Source of the DNA: G963668605 sp963668605
Lineage (GTDB): Bacteria; Acidobacteriota; Terriglobia; Bryobacterales; Bryobacteraceae
Assembly: GCA_963668605.1 (NCBI GenBank)
Contig: OY764903.1
Span: forward strand, 1,550,001-1,614,000
Direction of reading: 5' to 3'
Length of the DNA stretch: 64,000 bases
Shown: piece after piece, positions 24,938 to 34,160 of the stretch
Layout of the letters: every line of letters begins with the position of its first letter
Numbering within the stretch: the first letter of the stretch is position 1
Translations under genes and position numbers: made by a program
The notes under the pieces: model-generated
What the model was told of the DNA's origin: nothing
Seen by the model: the letters and a program-made list of their open reading frames with translations, nothing else
Database searches by the model: none

Positions 24938-26158
24938 TCAAAGCGCCAGTACGCAGCCGAGCGTATCCCGCGCGATCACCAGTTCTTCATTTGTAGGAAT
25001 CACCCACACGCGCGTTCTGGCGCCAGCGCTAGAGATTTCCGCCTCCAAGCCCGCGGCCGCTTCATTACGTTCCTCGTCCAACTGAATACCGAGCGCATCC
25101 ATCTCCTCGCAGACAAGAGCGCGTACGCGCCATTGGTGCTCGCCCACACCGCCCGTGAACACGATAGCATCCGCGCCGTTCAGCAGCGCGAAATAGGCGC
25201 CCAGATACTTCTTGATGCGATGGCAGTAAATTTCGATGGCAAGATTGGCGCGCATGTCGCCCTTATCCGCCTCGCGGAAAATATCACGCATGTCGTTTGA
25301 CACACCCGAGACGCCCAGCAACCCCGACTCGCGATTCAGCAGGCTCTCCACTTCGGCCGGAGCCACGCCTCCGCGCTCCAGCAGGAAGAGCAATGCGCCG
25401 CTGTCAAGATCTCCCGGACGCGTACCCATCAACAAGCCCTCCAGCGGCGTAAAACCCATCGAGGTCTCGACCGAGCGGCCGCAGTCGACCGCGCACATCG
25501 AGCAGCCGTTGCCGAGATGGCAGGTGATCAGCTTAAAGCGCTCCGGCGGCGCGCCATGGATCTCGGCGTAGCGCCCCGTCACATAACGGTGTGAACTGCC
25601 GTGGAAACCGTAGCGCCGGATGCGGTGCTGCGTGTAGGCGCTGTATGGCAGTCCGTAGAGGTAAGCCTTGGGCAGCAGCGTCTGATGAAACGCCGTATCG
25701 AAGACGGCCACATGTGCGGCGTGCGGCAGCAGCACGCGCGCGGCGTAATAGCCCTTGATGTTCGGCGGGTTGTGCAGCGGCGCAAGTTCGATGGCCATTT
25801 CGACCTGCCGCACCACCTCGTCGTCCATCAACGCCGACGCCGTAAAGTGTTCGCCTCCATGCACGATGCGGTGGCCGACCGCTTCGATGTCCAACGGGCT
25901 GGCCACGACGCCGCCGTGCTGCGACAAGCACTCAAAGGCCACTTCGATGGCGTGTTTGTGGTCCGGCACGCCGCGTTCCATGCGGACGGAAGCCCCGTCG
26001 CCGGCACGGTACGTTATGACAGACTCCGCACCGCCGATCTTCTCGATCATGCCCTTGGCCAGCAGGCGATCCTGGCCGGCGGCGATTTGCTCCGGGCTTG
26101 TCTCGATCAGTTGAAACTTCACCGAGGAGCTGCCGGAGTTGAGAACCAGAATCTTCAT
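24938..26158 (-). CDS. ackA: Acetate kinase
   Basis: 406 residues from MKILVLNSGSSSVKFQL, the canonical start of the family; the longer open frame would add 60 residues of antisense-like sequence. Conserved features are the phosphate loop NSGSSS, GHRIVHGGE, VFDTAFHQTLL, RYGFHGSSHRYV, HLGNGCSM and VFTGGVGEH. It interconverts acetate plus ATP and acetyl phosphate plus ADP. No phosphotransacetylase gene is adjacent. It is divergent from glgX with 83 bases between. Confidence 0.96.
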   Translation of the reverse strand: MKILVLNSGSSSVKFQLIETSPEQIAAGQDRLLAKGMIEKIGGAESVITYRAGDGASVRMERGVPDHKHAIEVAFECLSQHGGVVASPLDIEAVGHRIVHGGEHFTASALMDDEVVRQVEMAIELAPLHNPPNIKGYYAARVLLPHAAHVAVFDTAFHQTLLPKAYLYGLPYSAYTQHRIRRYGFHGSSHRYVTGRYAEIHGAPPERFKLITCHLGNGCSMCAVDCGRSVETSMGFTPLEGLLMGTRPGDLDSGALLFLLERGGVAPAEVESLLNRESGLLGVSGVSNDMRDIFREADKGDMRANLAIEIYCHRIKKYLGAYFALLNGADAIVFTGGVGEHQWRVRALVCEEMDALGIQLDEERNEAAAGLEAEISSAGARTRVWVIPTNEELVIARDTLGCVLAL

Positions 26159-26241
26159 CCGAGATATGGTAGCAACTCCGGCTGTGTGCGCGTTTCCGAT
26201 GCGGCCCGCGGCCCGTTTGTGGTCAACTGGATAAGGTATCA

Positions 26242-28344
26242 ATGTCGACCGGTCCATCCTGCTTATCGAAAAGACAGGCCTCGAACCTCCGCCCTGTTGA
26301 GTTCCTTCGAGGCCAACCCTTGCCGCTCGGCGCAACACCCGTGCGGGACGGAATCAACTTCGCCATCTTCTCGAAAGACGCGACTGCGGTGTCGCTAGCG
26401 CTCTTCGCTCCCGACGATGACGGTCCATTCGCTGAGTTCGCGCTTGATCCACGCTTCAACAAGACCGGCGAGATCTGGCACGTGCTCGTGCGTGGACTCG
26501 AAAACACAGTGCAGTATGGCTATCGCATGGACCGCTATCCAAACGAAAACCCGCTGGTCCATCGCTTCAACCCGGCCTGTATTCTGCTCGACCCGCACGC
26601 ACGGGCCATCCACGGCGGCGAGAAATGGGGCATCCTCAGTAATCGGGCCCGGCGCTCCGTGATCATCGACGACGATTTCGATTGGGGTCTCGACCAGCCG
26701 CTCAACATTCCACTGGCCGATTCGGTGATCTACGAAATGCACGTGCGCGGCTTCACGCGCCATCCTTCTTCGGGGGTCTCGCAGCCGGGAACATTCGCGG
26801 GCATCATCGAGAAGATTCCCTACTTGAAAGACCTCGGTGTGACGGCTGTAGAACTTCTGCCGGTAAACGAGTTCGAGGAATCCGACTCGAACCGCTACAA
26901 CCCTTTCACCGGCGAGCAGTTACTCAACTACTGGGGCTACCAGCCGATCGGTTTCTTCGCTCCGAACGCGTCCTACGCATCTGATCCGGCGCAACCGGTA
27001 CCCGAGTTTCAGAGACTCGTCAAACAACTGCACGAGGCCGGCATCGAAGTGATCCTCGACGTGGTTTTTAACCACACGGCCGAAGGACACGAGGGTGGGC
27101 CCTTGTGGTCTTTCCGCGGCATCGACAACGCGATCTATTACATCATCGACCCAGTGACAGGCAAGTATCATAACTACTCGGGCTGCGGCAACACGTTCAA
27201 CTGCAACCATCCCGTGGTGCGCGATCTGATCTGCGACTGCCTGCGTTACTGGGTCACAGAGATGCACGTCGACGGCTTCCGATTCGATCTCGCGGCAATC
27301 CTCGGGCGCGGCCAGGACGGCAGTGTGCTCGCCGACCCTCCGTTGCTCAGACGCCTCGCCAACGATCCGCTGCTAGCCAATACGAAGTTGATCGCCGAGG
27401 CTTGGGATGCCGCCGGGTTATACCAGGTGGGCACATTTCCAGCCTGGGGCCGTTGGGCGGAATGGAATGGCAAGTTCCGCGACGATGTGCGCAAATTCCT
27501 CAAGGGCGATGCGGGCATGACCACGGCACTTGCCACTCGTCTGGTGGGCAGCCCGGATCTTTATCAGACCAGCGGACGCCAGCCCTATCACAGCATCAAC
27601 TTCGTCACCTGCCATGATGGTTTCACGCTCGCTGACCAGGTTTCCTATAACGTGAAGCATAACCTGATGAACGGCGAGGATAACCGCGACGGCCAGGATA
27701 GCAACCTGAGCTGGAACTGCGGCGTGGAGGGTCCCACGGATTCGCAGGAAATTCTGAGTCTGCGGCGCCGCCAGCAGAAGAACTTCGCCGCGATTCTGCT
27801 GCTCGCCGACGGCGCCCCAATGATTCTGGCCGGCGACGAATTCGGGCGCACGCAGCAGGGCAACAACAACGCGTACTGTCAGGACAATGAAGTAAGTTGG
27901 CTGAATTGGGATCTGCTCGACACGAACTCAGAGTTACACCGCTTCTTCCGGCGCATGATTGCATTCCGTAAACACCATCCGCTGCTGCGCCGCGCCAGCT
28001 TCGTCATCGACGGCGAAGACGGCCGGCCGCGCATCGAATGGCACGGCACAAAACGAAATCAGCCGGACTGGAGTTGGGAGTCGCGCTCGATCGGCATGCA
28101 CATCATCGGCATGGGCGAAACCGGCGAGACCGAGCACATCCACCTGATCGTGAACGCATACTGGGAAGGCGTGCGCTTCGAACTGCCGGAGTTGGCCGGG
28201 TGGGAGTGGCGCCGCTTCGCCGACACCTCGCTGGCAGCGCCGAACGACATCGTGGATCCTGGCCTCGATCTCCCGCTCGCAGTGCAATCCGATTACCTGG
28301 CGGGGCCACGTTCGGTCGTGATTCTGGTGGCCGGCCGCCGGTAA
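26242..28344 (+). CDS. glgX: Glycogen debranching enzyme (GlgX, GH13 isoamylase type)
   Basis: 700 residues. The N-terminal CBM48-like domain begins around LPLGATPVRDGINFAIFSKDA. The GH13 barrel has VILDVVFNHTAEG (region I), DGFRFDLAAILGR with the nucleophile Asp (region II), LIAEAWDAAG with the acid Glu (region III) and FVTCHDGF (region IV), so the catalytic residues are all present. GlgX cleaves alpha-1,6 branches of phosphorylase-trimmed glycogen. It is alone on its strand here; other glycogen genes are not in the window. Confidence 0.93.
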   Translation: MSTGPSCLSKRQASNLRPVEFLRGQPLPLGATPVRDGINFAIFSKDATAVSLALFAPDDDGPFAEFALDPRFNKTGEIWHVLVRGLENTVQYGYRMDRYPNENPLVHRFNPACILLDPHARAIHGGEKWGILSNRARRSVIIDDDFDWGLDQPLNIPLADSVIYEMHVRGFTRHPSSGVSQPGTFAGIIEKIPYLKDLGVTAVELLPVNEFEESDSNRYNPFTGEQLLNYWGYQPIGFFAPNASYASDPAQPVPEFQRLVKQLHEAGIEVILDVVFNHTAEGHEGGPLWSFRGIDNAIYYIIDPVTGKYHNYSGCGNTFNCNHPVVRDLICDCLRYWVTEMHVDGFRFDLAAILGRGQDGSVLADPPLLRRLANDPLLANTKLIAEAWDAAGLYQVGTFPAWGRWAEWNGKFRDDVRKFLKGDAGMTTALATRLVGSPDLYQTSGRQPYHSINFVTCHDGFTLADQVSYNVKHNLMNGEDNRDGQDSNLSWNCGVEGPTDSQEILSLRRRQQKNFAAILLLADGAPMILAGDEFGRTQQGNNNAYCQDNEVSWLNWDLLDTNSELHRFFRRMIAFRKHHPLLRRASFVIDGEDGRPRIEWHGTKRNQPDWSWESRSIGMHIIGMGETGETEHIHLIVNAYWEGVRFELPELAGWEWRRFADTSLAAPNDIVDPGLDLPLAVQSDYLAGPRSVVILVAGRR

Positions 28345-28407
28345 ACGCACTGCTGGCATTCAACGTGAGTGGCTGCGCCGTGGCTTCTGCGCTCGCTAAC
28401 CAAAGAC

Positions 28408-28443
28408 AAACGGCCGGGGCAGGATTCCCTGCCCCGGCCGTTT
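28408..28443. terminator. Bidirectional terminator, long perfect hairpin
   Basis: Perfect 16-bp stem AAACGGCCGGGGCAGG / CCTGCCCCGGCCGTTT around an ATTC loop, with A-rich and T-rich flanks on either side. It lies between convergent glgX and the OmpA-type gene and can serve both. Confidence 0.9.
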
Positions 28444-28465
28444 CTTTTACTCTCTGACTAACTAC

Positions 28466-30349
28466 TTACTTCGGGCAACCAAGCTTGGTAAGCTCCTTCT
28501 CGGACAGCTCTTTGGCCGACTTGACGGAAGCCGGCATCGCCGTACCCTTCGGAACCAGCCAAACTTCAACACGGCGATTCTGGTCGGCCGTCGTCACCTT
28601 CGAAGTGCTGCGTTCCTTGGTTTCCGCACGGGTCGATGTGCCGCAGAGCCCCGGCTGCATGTCGGCGGTCTGCTCCGTGCCGACCCAGTCCGCTTTGATG
28701 CGGGCGCGATCGAGACGGGCGCAGGTGCCGGTGCCACCGGACAGAACCGCTGCCGCGTTCATCACGCGCTGGCGATCCAGTTCAACAGCCTTCTTGCTCT
28801 TGCCCTTGGCAACTTCATCGCTGTCGATGTGGCCGACGAGCACGATTTCGTAATCGGCATCGCTGGCTTTCTGGGCGACTTCCTCAAGCAGAACACGCTT
28901 GGCGCAATTGTTGACGCGTGCGCTGCCTTTGGAGAAGACGAGATCGGCGAAGCGGATCGCAACCGGAGTCGAGGTGACCCGGATGTCCGCGCCGCAGGTG
29001 GCGCTCGCGCCGCGATCGTCGGTCACGGTAGCCGTCGCCTTGACGGTCTTGGTCTGGATCTTGCCGCCCGGCTCAAACGCAACCTGCTTCGAGTCGAACT
29101 GCGCGGAGGCTCCAGTGCCGTTTGTCACGGCGCCTTCGGATACGGTCCACTTGTACTGAATGCTGCTGCAAGGGGAACCGCTGCCCGACACCGAGAGTGT
29201 CGCTACGTCACCGGCTTTGATGGCGGCCGGGCTGGCGGAGCAACTGGTGGCTGTCGGAGCTGTGTACGGCTGCACGGTGACCGTAATCGGTCCGCCGGAC
29301 GCGGTACGGGAGTTGTTGGTCGTATCGACCACTTCCCACTCGATCACGAAATCACCGGCGCGGTCGGGAGTGAACGTGAAGTCGGACGTAGTGCTGCGGC
29401 CCGGCTGGCCGTTGAGCTTCCAGCGGTAAGCGATCTGGTGGTTCTCGGGATCGGAGCCAGAGGCATGCACAGTGATCGCTTTGCCCTGGCAGAGCAGACC
29501 TTCCAGGCCCGTCAGCGAACCGCCCAGCATCTTCGCCAACTGCGGCGGCGGCGGTGGTGGTGGCGGTGGCGGCGGAGGAGGCGGAACAGCCTTCTTGCCG
29601 ATGTAGTAGGTCACGCCCAGCGTGGTCTGCAGGCCGTGCAACTTGTCGTGCCGCGGGATGTAAACGCCCGTGGACGAGAAGTCGGGCAGGACGTAAGTCG
29701 GGTTGCGCGACATCGAACCGCGCATATCGACGCGAAGGCCCCAGTGATCGGACAGATGGAACTTCACGCCGCCGCCGTAATTCATGGAAACCTGGAGGTT
29801 ATCGTTCAGTGCCTGGGCTTGGTACGGGGCATAGTCGGGGAACTGCCTCGCACGCACCATTGCATTGCTCGTCGGATTGTACTGGGCGAAGCCCACGCCG
29901 ACGGTCGCAAACGGACGGATCTTCGAACCACGCGGTGTGAAATAGACAACCGGGCTCAGATAGACGCTATGCACGCGTGTGCCAAAGGTCGGAGGCCACT
30001 GCCCAACCTTGGGGGCGGTGACAAAACGCAGGTTGTTGACGCTGTAGGAGTAGCTCTCCTCGAGACCGAAATACTTCCCGAAATTCTCGGTGACACGCAC
30101 TCCCAGCACACCACCATCTTCGTGCTTCGTGCCGAGTCCTTTGTTCACCTGCTTATAGAAGCTTCCGCCTCCAAACCCACTGATTTCGACCATGTCGGGC
30201 AACTCGCCCTCGGTCTGTTTCACAACCTTCTTGACGGCGTTTTGCGCGGACGCGGGAACTGCGGCGGCCAACAGCATGCCTGCCGTCAGTACGACTCCGG
30301 CGCCACGTCGCAAGCGGCTCAAATGGGAACTACGATTGTCCATGGACAT
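28466..30349 (-). CDS. OmpA-family outer-membrane protein with PKD-like linker
   Basis: 627 residues with a signal peptide ending near AVPASAQN. Residues about 40-260 form an OmpA-type beta-barrel (porin-like YSYSVNNLRFV, VYLSPVVYFTP, GVTYYIG). A run of 14 prolines follows, then Ig/PKD-like domains (ENHQIAYRWKLNGQPG; IQYKWTVSEGA). The last 130 residues form an OmpA C-terminal peptidoglycan-binding domain (DYEIVLVGHIDSDE, ending NRRVEVWLVPKG). It would tether the outer membrane to the wall. The polyproline run would stall ribosomes and calls for EF-P. Confidence 0.88.
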   Translation of the reverse strand: MSMDNRSSHLSRLRRGAGVVLTAGMLLAAAVPASAQNAVKKVVKQTEGELPDMVEISGFGGGSFYKQVNKGLGTKHEDGGVLGVRVTENFGKYFGLEESYSYSVNNLRFVTAPKVGQWPPTFGTRVHSVYLSPVVYFTPRGSKIRPFATVGVGFAQYNPTSNAMVRARQFPDYAPYQAQALNDNLQVSMNYGGGVKFHLSDHWGLRVDMRGSMSRNPTYVLPDFSSTGVYIPRHDKLHGLQTTLGVTYYIGKKAVPPPPPPPPPPPPPPQLAKMLGGSLTGLEGLLCQGKAITVHASGSDPENHQIAYRWKLNGQPGRSTTSDFTFTPDRAGDFVIEWEVVDTTNNSRTASGGPITVTVQPYTAPTATSCSASPAAIKAGDVATLSVSGSGSPCSSIQYKWTVSEGAVTNGTGASAQFDSKQVAFEPGGKIQTKTVKATATVTDDRGASATCGADIRVTSTPVAIRFADLVFSKGSARVNNCAKRVLLEEVAQKASDADYEIVLVGHIDSDEVAKGKSKKAVELDRQRVMNAAAVLSGGTGTCARLDRARIKADWVGTEQTADMQPGLCGTSTRAETKERSTSKVTTADQNRRVEVWLVPKGTAMPASVKSAKELSEKELTKLGCPK

Positions 30350-30393
30350 ACGAGATGCGAAACTCCTCCTTCTCTCAATATTCTAATTCTAAT

Positions 30394-32364
30394 TCAACTG
30401 TTTAGATCCAAAAAAATCAACCCTGTATCGACGGTCACGGCAAATAGCCGATCCGGCGCTTCGGGGAAAAAAGACAGGCTCTTCACGAAAGTGCCGCGCA
30501 GAGCTGCGTCCGGCACAGCGTTCCACGTCGTCCCGCTGTCGCCGGACCGGAAGAGGCGGCCAAATTGCACCGCATAAACTTCCCCTAACCTAACTGGATG
30601 ATAGCGCAATGCTGAGACTGTTTCATCCGAAATCCCGGATTTACTCTGGCTCCAAGTCATACCGCCAGAACCGGATTGATAGATTCCCTCGGCCGTCGCA
30701 GCCAGAATCGGACCCGCATTTCCGGGAGCAACCGCCAGATCGTAAATCCTCGACGGATCCACTGGCGGCGGCAGTTGCTGCCACTTCCCCGCCCCGTCCG
30801 TCGTCACATACAAAAACTTCGGTGTACGAATCAGCAGCGTCTTGCCTCCATCGGAGGCCGCGTGAATCGAGAGCACCGGTGTACCAACTTGAGAATTGAG
30901 CCGGACCTCAATCCATGTAGCGCCCGCATCCACGCTGCGGAACAGGCCGGCCTGCGTGCCGGCAACGACGACCGGCTTGCCGCCATCCATCACGATCATA
31001 CTGTTGATGCGTAGCGGAACACGGCCCACGCCTCGCTTGTAAATCGTCGGCTGGCCGGGCGTCGGGTTCCAACTCCGGCCCCGGTCCACCGATTTCAGGA
31101 TGTGCGACTCATTGAAGGCAAAAAGCAGATCCGCGTGCGCGGACGAACTCGCCAGGCTGAGGATGTTCCCGTCTTTGAGCGCCTCGGCATTGGCCAGCAG
31201 ATTCCAACTCCGGCCCCGATCCGGGCTGACGAACACCCCGCCGAATTCGGCGCCCTGCAACGTATTCGCATAGAGTTTGCCGCCGCTCGAAATGACGCGG
31301 CCCACCGAGCGTACAACGAAACCGTCATTGAGCGGCTTTACCGTCTCCCCGCCGTCGCTGCTTCTCCAGACGCCCGCATTTGAAGTCGCCATATAGAACG
31401 TCTTCGGGTCCGTGGGATCGAACGCGATCGAGTTGACGTCGTGGCGGTTCATCACCTTCCAGGTCATGCCGCCATCGAGTGACTTCAACAAGCCCAGCGT
31501 GGTTCCAGCAAAGACGGTCCCGGCGCTGCCCGGTTGCACGGTGATGACGTGCGTGCGGCGGTGCGTCGAAGGGATACCTGCGGCCTTCACCCAGCGATCG
31601 CCGCCGGAATCGCTGCGGTAAATGCCGCTGCACGCACTCGCGAAAACGCGCTGCGGCTCCGCAGGATCCACATACACGGAAAAGACGTCGGAATCGTCGA
31701 TCATACCCGTGTGGATCGACGCCCAGGACGCCCCGCCGTCCACCGTCTTCCAGGGCAGGTGCGAAGTGCCCGCCAGGATCACGTTGGCGTCACTGCTGTG
31801 AAACGCGACCGCCGTCACAAAGAGCAGTTGCTGGTTTTCGGGTGGAGAGATCCGTTTCCAGTGGTCTCCATTATCGGTGCTGAGATGGACTCCATTACGC
31901 GTGCCCGCCACGATCCGGGTGCTGTCGCCCGGAAAGACGGCCAGAGCCTCCACGGAGTTTTCAGCGAGATCCGGCACGGCTTCCCAGGTCTCGCCCGCGT
32001 CCCTGCTCTGGTACAGACCGGCGCCGCGCGAACCCGTGACCTGCACTCCAATCAGATAATGGCGCGAATCCTTCGAGTCGATCAGAATGGTCCGGATGCT
32101 GCCGGAGAAGTTGCGTGGGAACGCCAGCCTGCTCCACGATTCACCACGGTCGGCAGAGCGGTACAGGAGCGAATTCACCGAGCCCGCCAGAATCGTGTTG
32201 GGGTTCTGAGGATCGACGGCGACGTATTGCGCCGTCCCGCCAAAGGGTCCGGCCGACTGCCAGGATGCCAAAACCGGGATCGAGGCCAAGCACAAAACCA
32301 CCAAGAGCCGAGCCCTGCACCAAGAGCCGCCAGCCATTCTCCTCAGTCGCCCGTTCGACTTCAA
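30394..32364 (-). CDS. Secreted sortilin/BNR-like repeat protein
   Basis: 656 residues with a signal peptide (LLVVLCLASIPVLA). It is built of repeated Asp-box/BNR units such as YRSADRGESWSRL, YQSRDAGETWEAV, HLSTDNGDHWKRI, FVSPDRGRSWNLL, LKSVDRGRSWNPT and FRSVDAGATWIEV, giving one or two beta-propellers. Such proteins include plant-wall glycoside hydrolases, photosystem assembly factors and sortilin-like receptors. No catalytic Asp pair could be assigned, so a binding role is as likely as an enzymatic one. Confidence 0.82.
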   Translation of the reverse strand: MKSNGRLRRMAGGSWCRARLLVVLCLASIPVLASWQSAGPFGGTAQYVAVDPQNPNTILAGSVNSLLYRSADRGESWSRLAFPRNFSGSIRTILIDSKDSRHYLIGVQVTGSRGAGLYQSRDAGETWEAVPDLAENSVEALAVFPGDSTRIVAGTRNGVHLSTDNGDHWKRISPPENQQLLFVTAVAFHSSDANVILAGTSHLPWKTVDGGASWASIHTGMIDDSDVFSVYVDPAEPQRVFASACSGIYRSDSGGDRWVKAAGIPSTHRRTHVITVQPGSAGTVFAGTTLGLLKSLDGGMTWKVMNRHDVNSIAFDPTDPKTFYMATSNAGVWRSSDGGETVKPLNDGFVVRSVGRVISSGGKLYANTLQGAEFGGVFVSPDRGRSWNLLANAEALKDGNILSLASSSAHADLLFAFNESHILKSVDRGRSWNPTPGQPTIYKRGVGRVPLRINSMIVMDGGKPVVVAGTQAGLFRSVDAGATWIEVRLNSQVGTPVLSIHAASDGGKTLLIRTPKFLYVTTDGAGKWQQLPPPVDPSRIYDLAVAPGNAGPILAATAEGIYQSGSGGMTWSQSKSGISDETVSALRYHPVRLGEVYAVQFGRLFRSGDSGTTWNAVPDAALRGTFVKSLSFFPEAPDRLFAVTVDTGLIFLDLNS

Positions 32365-32473
32365 ATCAATTTCCCCTTAATGTGCAATAGGTTATCATAT
32401 CTTCAACAAAATCATCAACTAAGCGAGAGTCCTCACGCCGCGGCTCTGGACTTCGCGCCTGCTTTCGGCTCCA

Positions 32474-34090
32474 ATGGTAGAAACCATGAGCCAACTTTCG
32501 AGGAACGCCGTCATCGCGCTGCTACTCTCCGCCGCCGCGCTACACGGCCAGTTATCGGGTCTGTTAGGCAAGAGCGAGACCGCCGCCGCAGCGCCCAGCG
32601 AACCGCAGGACACGCTCGGCCGCAGCACACCGCGCGGCGCACTGGTGGGCTTCCTGCGCGCCGCGCAATCCGGCAAGTTCGGCCTCGCCACGCAATTCCT
32701 CCAGATTCCCGAGGACATGCGCGACAGGAAGGAAGGCCGCGAACTGGCGCGCGAGTTGAACGCCATCATGTCGCAGAGCTTTCATGGCGACCTCGACCGG
32801 ATCAGCAACGCGCCGGAAGGCAGCCAAGGCGACAGTCTGCCGCCCGATCGCGAGGCCGCCGGCTCGCTCAATGCCGACAGAACAGAGACGCTGATTCTGT
32901 TGCGCGTCGAGGAGAAGACTGGCGTCCCGATCTGGTTGATCTCCGCCGGCACAATCGCGCGCGTGCCGGCGTTGTACAAGGAAGTCGGCTACCCGGAGAT
33001 CGAGAGCGTACTTCCGGAAGCGCTGGTGCGCATCGAGGTTCTCTCGATCCCATTGTGGCGCTGGCTCGCCGCGATCCTGTTGATCCCGGTCTCGGTCGGC
33101 GTCGCCTGGCTGCTCCTGAAACTGTTGGTTCTGCCGATGAGCGCACTCGCCGCCTGGCGCAGGAAGACTCCGGGAGCGAATTTCTGGAAAGAGACGTCGA
33201 CTCCGCTGCTTGTGATCCTGACGATGATCGTTCATTCCTCCTTGATCCTGGCCATTGGAATCCCTCCGCTCTACCGCCAATACTATGCGCGCCTCGTGCA
33301 GATCTCGATCACCTGCGGTGTCGGCTGGCTGCTGTCGCGCTGGGTGCAGCACGCCGCCAAGAGAGCCTCGGCACTGGCCGCAAGCCGAGGTCTGACCGCC
33401 GCGGGCTCGATGCTGATTATGGGCCGTCGCATCCTCGAGACCGTGCTCGCGATCGCCGTGCTGCTGACGGCACTGCGCATCCTCGGCTTCGAGATCACCG
33501 GCGTGCTGGCCGGCCTCGGCATCGGCGGTATCGCGGTTGCCCTGGCGGCACAGAAGACGCTGGAGAACTTCTTCGGCGGCGTATCGCTGCTCTCGGACCA
33601 GGTGATTCGTGTCGGAGATTTCTGCCGCTTCGGCGACCAGCGCGGCACCGTCGAAGACATCGGCCTGCGCTCCACCGCCGTGCGCACGCTCGACCGCACG
33701 CTGTTGTCGATCCCCAACGGGATGCTCGCCGCGATGCCGATCGAGAACTTCGCGCACCGCGACAAGATTTGGTTCAATCCGGTCATCGGCCTACGCTACG
33801 AGACGACGCCGGCGCAACTGCGCAAGCTGATCGACGACATGCGCGAGATGCTCGCAAAAGATCCGCGCATCGAAGACAAATCGCTGGGCGTGCGTTTTGT
33901 GCAGTTCGCCGCGTCTTCCCTGAATGTCGAAGTCTTCGCTTACGTACTCACCCGCGACTGGACGGAGTTCTGCACAATTCGTGAAGAGTTGCTGCTGAGG
34001 ATTATGGATCTCGTCGAGGCGGTCGGCACGGGCATGGCGTTCCCTTCGCAAACGCTTTATCTCGCCAAGGAAACCCCTCCGCGCGAGTAA
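32474..34090 (+). CDS. Mechanosensitive ion channel (MscS family)
   Basis: 538 residues, larger than E. coli MscS. An N-terminal signal-like segment and a periplasmic domain of about 180 residues precede five or so membrane helices. The pore helix and MscS domain are clear: VLAGLGIGGIAVALAAQKTL, then FFGGVSLLSDQVIRVGD and RTLLSIPNGMLAAMPIEN. The start could be at 32474 or at the Met four codons later (MSQLSRNAVIALLL). It opens under membrane tension and protects against hypo-osmotic shock. Confidence 0.92.
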   Translation: MVETMSQLSRNAVIALLLSAAALHGQLSGLLGKSETAAAAPSEPQDTLGRSTPRGALVGFLRAAQSGKFGLATQFLQIPEDMRDRKEGRELARELNAIMSQSFHGDLDRISNAPEGSQGDSLPPDREAAGSLNADRTETLILLRVEEKTGVPIWLISAGTIARVPALYKEVGYPEIESVLPEALVRIEVLSIPLWRWLAAILLIPVSVGVAWLLLKLLVLPMSALAAWRRKTPGANFWKETSTPLLVILTMIVHSSLILAIGIPPLYRQYYARLVQISITCGVGWLLSRWVQHAAKRASALAASRGLTAAGSMLIMGRRILETVLAIAVLLTALRILGFEITGVLAGLGIGGIAVALAAQKTLENFFGGVSLLSDQVIRVGDFCRFGDQRGTVEDIGLRSTAVRTLDRTLLSIPNGMLAAMPIENFAHRDKIWFNPVIGLRYETTPAQLRKLIDDMREMLAKDPRIEDKSLGVRFVQFAASSLNVEVFAYVLTRDWTEFCTIREELLLRIMDLVEAVGTGMAFPSQTLYLAKETPPRE

Positions 34091-34118
34091 GTACTTCGTC
34101 GCACGAATTTTCGGAACA

Positions 34119-34136
34119 AGCGCCAGCGACGGGAGG
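34119..34136. repeat. REP-like repeat, short copy
   Basis: AGCGCCAGCGACGGGAGG differs by one base from the core of the repeat at 19905-19931. It lies between convergent MscS and GT39-like genes, a usual location for REP sequences. Confidence 0.45.
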
Positions 34137-34160
34137 CAAGCTCGATCGGCAATCCAATGA

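Noticed and set aside
32564..33757. Open frame of 397 codons antisense to the MscS gene
   Set aside because: Shadow frame; composition rich in Arg, Gln and His and no recognisable fold.
31534..33984. Open frame of 816 codons on the plus strand
   Set aside because: It is antisense to the sortilin-like gene and then out of frame with the MscS gene. No domain is visible; both overlapped genes are well supported.
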